Of a stretch of DNA of 32,886 nucleotides, positions 31,409 to 32,886 are shown one piece after another. The number at the start of each line of letters is the position of its first letter. Position 1 is the first letter of the stretch. The notes beneath the pieces are model-generated. The model saw nothing but the letters and a program-made list of their open reading frames with translations, was not told where the DNA came from and searched no databases. A program made the position numbers and the translations under genes. The DNA is from Bacteroidales bacterium (GTDB taxonomy: Bacteria; Bacteroidota; Bacteroidia; Bacteroidales; UBA932): contig SUYX01000018.1 of NCBI GenBank assembly GCA_015060225.1, positions 1 through 32,886 of the forward strand. Direction: 5' to 3'.

Positions 31409-31945
31409 TTACTCTTCAAGCAATCCTCCCGGGATTGTCATGGTGATTATCCTTTTCCTGTTGTCAAGTTTCAGGATAAGTTCTTCGTTGAACGGCACCA
31501 GATTTTTGCCGTTGAGTTCTATGCACGGGTTGTTGGGATAATTGTAGTAGTCAGATATTTTTCCAACCTCTTTGCCGTTCTGGTCCTTTACTTTGAAACC
31601 TGTAAGGAATGCAGCCATTGCCTGGTCTTCATCAACTTCTATAGAATCAGTGTCAATGGTGGTGGAGTCTACAAATATCTCCTTTTTTATGAGTTCCTCT
31701 GCGTGTGAGAGGTCGTTTATGGTTTCAAACTTTATCAGGGCACCGTTTGAACCTTTTGTTTTGAATGAAACAATAAAGAAAGGAACCGGAAGCCCATCAA
31801 AGATGATGAATACCGGTTCCTTTTTGAAGTCATAGTCATCCAATATCCCTGAGGTAAGCCTTACGACAACCTCACCGTTGATATCGTATGATTTCACAAT
31901 TTGCGCTACTGGCAACAAATCCATATCTGCTGTCTGGCGCAACAT
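31409..31945 (-). CDS. rimM: Ribosome maturation factor RimM
   Basis: The 178-residue protein has the two beta-barrel domains of RimM: an N-terminal part (AQIVKSYDINGEVVVRLTS) and a C-terminal PRC-barrel-like part (LTGFKVKDQNGKEVGKISDY, KRIITMTIPGGLLE). RimM assists 16S processing and 30S head assembly and binds S19. It follows rpsP by 6 nt, the usual coupling of these genes. Confidence 0.93.
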   Translation of the reverse strand: MLRQTADMDLLPVAQIVKSYDINGEVVVRLTSGILDDYDFKKEPVFIIFDGLPVPFFIVSFKTKGSNGALIKFETINDLSHAEELIKKEIFVDSTTIDTDSIEVDEDQAMAAFLTGFKVKDQNGKEVGKISDYYNYPNNPCIELNGKNLVPFNEELILKLDNRKRIITMTIPGGLLEE

Positions 31946-31951
31946 TGCAAA

Positions 31952-32497
31952 TTAAGCTTCTGGGTTCTCAGCTGTCTCCTCTGCTGGAGCTGCCTCTGCA
32001 GCTGCCTCAGCCTCTGCAGCAGCTTTTGCAGCTTCTGCCTCAGCCTTTTTCTTTGCAAGCTCTGCTGCTCTGTCGGCATTTACTTTAGCCTCAGCCTCAA
32101 GTGCAGTTTTCTTTGCAGCTACTTTGCCCTGAGCAAGGGCAGTCTTCTTCTGGCTTACTTTAGCCTCTTTTTCAGCTACCCATGCGCTATATTTAGCCTC
32201 AGCCTGCTCTAGTGTAAGAGCACCTTTCTTAACACCCTCAAGAAGGTGTTTCTTAAGAAGTACACCTTTGTATGAAAGGATTCTTCTACAAGTCTCGGTT
32301 GGCTGTGCACCATTGTTCAACCAAGCAAGAGCTTTCTCATTATCAAGGATAATGGTAGCAGGGTTAGTGTTAGGGTTGTAAGAGCCAATTAGCTCAATGA
32401 AGCGACCATCACGTGGTGCTCTGCTGTCGGCAGCAACAATGTGGAAGAATGCGTAGTTTTTCTTACCGTGGCGTGCCAATCTGATCTTTACAGACAT
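31952..32497 (-). CDS. rpsP: 30S ribosomal protein S16 with Ala/Glu/Lys-rich C-terminal extension
   Basis: The first 80 or so residues are bS16 ([32 protein letters not shown]). A long C-terminal extension, rich in Ala, Glu and Lys and probably a long helix or coiled coil, brings the length to 181 residues; such extensions are common in Bacteroidota S16. The extension role is unknown. Transcribed from a consensus promoter upstream with rimM. Confidence 0.95.
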   Translation of the reverse strand: MSVKIRLARHGKKNYAFFHIVAADSRAPRDGRFIELIGSYNPNTNPATIILDNEKALAWLNNGAQPTETCRRILSYKGVLLKKHLLEGVKKGALTLEQAEAKYSAWVAEKEAKVSQKKTALAQGKVAAKKTALEAEAKVNADRAAELAKKKAEAEAAKAAAEAEAAAEAAPAEETAENPEA

Positions 32498-32555
32498 TTC
32501 AAATAAGTTTTAATTAGTGATTTATAACTTCCTTATCTTCTCGAGAAAAGGCGCG

Positions 32556-32586
32556 CAAATATAAGGGTTTTTTCTGTAACTGCCAA
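32556..32586 (-). promoter_or_regulatory. Promoter of rpsP-rimM
   Basis: On the minus strand TTG (complement of 32584-32586) is followed 20 nt later by TATATTTG (32556-32563), a near-perfect Bacteroidota promoter. The leader to rpsP is about 50 nt and contains the small palindrome TCTCGAGA. Confidence 0.7.
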
Positions 32587-32624
32587 TAGTTTAATGAAAA
32601 TGCAGAGTTTTTTTAATGCAAAAA

Positions 32625-32718
32625 GGTTATTGGATGCACCTGCTCGAAGTCTCCTCTGCTTCGTCATTGCTTTGCAATAACTCGCAACCGTCGAATTATG
32701 CAGGCGCATCCAATAACC
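32625..32718. repeat. Palindromic repeat unit with nested hairpins
   Basis: GGTTATTGGATGCACCTGC (32625-32643) and GCAGGCGCATCCAATAACC (32700-32718) are inverted repeats of 19 bp with one mismatch. Inside are smaller hairpins, CGAAG...CTTCG and ATTGCTTTGCAAT. The whole can fold as a cruciform or structured RNA. It resembles a REP/MITE-like element; no transposase is nearby. Confidence 0.65.
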
Positions 32719-32886
32719 TCTCTGCTCTCAGAATCTCTCTTGTATTTCACCAATGCTTTGCAATAACTCGCAACCGTCGAATTATGCAGGCGCATCCAAT
32801 AACCTCTCTGCTCTCAGAATCTCTCTTGTATTTCACCAATGCTTTGCAATAACTCGCAACCGTCGAATTATGCAGGCGCATCCAAT
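32668..32886. repeat. 86-bp tandem repeat continuing past the window edge
   Basis: Two full units (32668-32753, 32754-32839) and a 47-bp start of a third are identical as far as I can compare. Each unit contains the right arm of the preceding palindrome. The period is not divisible by three, and an open frame of 78 residues across it changes frame from unit to unit, so it is not coding. Nothing else is seen in 32587-32886. Confidence 0.85.

Noticed and set aside
32625-32718. Possible integron attC site because of its inverted-repeat structure
   Set aside because: The arm reads GTTATTG, which does not fit the GTTRRRY core, and there is no integron integrase.
32616-32852. An open frame of 78 residues through the terminal repeat
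   Set aside because: The repeat period is 86 bp, not a multiple of three, so each copy is read in a different frame; the frame is open by chance.
32668-32886. Possible CRISPR array
   Set aside because: The whole 86-bp unit repeats without unique spacers, and no cas genes are nearby.

Overview
The window comes from a Bacteroidota chromosome, most likely a member of the Bacteroidales. The right half carries Bacteroidota-type housekeeping genes: a DUF4837 lipoprotein, a DUF5009 acyltransferase-like protein, a glycine-lipid glsB-glsA pair and an S16 protein with a long Ala/Glu tail. Promoters match the Bacteroidota form, with a TAnnTTTG -7 box and, where visible, a TTG about 20 nt upstream. I cannot name the genus.

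Bases 1-9763 form an AT-rich defence island. It opens with the tail of a type I restriction specificity subunit (HsdS) and a full HsdR. A GIY-YIG nuclease fused to a PUA/EVE-like domain follows. Next is a tight three-gene operon: a SNF2-type helicase with an N-terminal SH3/Tudor-like segment (4122-7160), an actin/Hsp70-like ATPase with a long charged insertion and no ordinary substrate-binding domain (7160-8857), and a PD-(D/E)XK nuclease (8871-9683). This operon is the best candidate here for an undescribed or poorly described defence system. The island ends with paired GTGGTGCAA repeats, a hairpin and a 14-bp copy of the tRNA-Leu 3' end, which looks like the right end of an integrative element whose left part lies outside the window.

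Bases 9763-16492 are a second integrative element in the same tRNA-Leu(CAA) site. It carries a tyrosine recombinase, an excisionase-like HTH protein, a filamentous-phage gpII-like replication initiator, two copies of an f1-like replication origin flanking that gene, a divergent XRE regulator with a candidate operator, and a run of small unknown genes including a DUF2693 protein. I see no relaxase, conjugation or capsid genes.

From 16482 to the end is core chromosome: tRNA-Leu, an OsmC protein, miaB, two small envelope proteins, glsB-glsA, rpoN, upp, radC, rpsT, tRNA-Glu, a minus-strand envelope/isoprenoid run (M23 peptidase, dxr, rseP, DUF4837 lipoprotein), ruvX-def-DUF5009, and rimM-rpsP. 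The last 260 bases hold a structured palindromic repeat that runs into an 86-bp tandem repeat continuing past the window edge.
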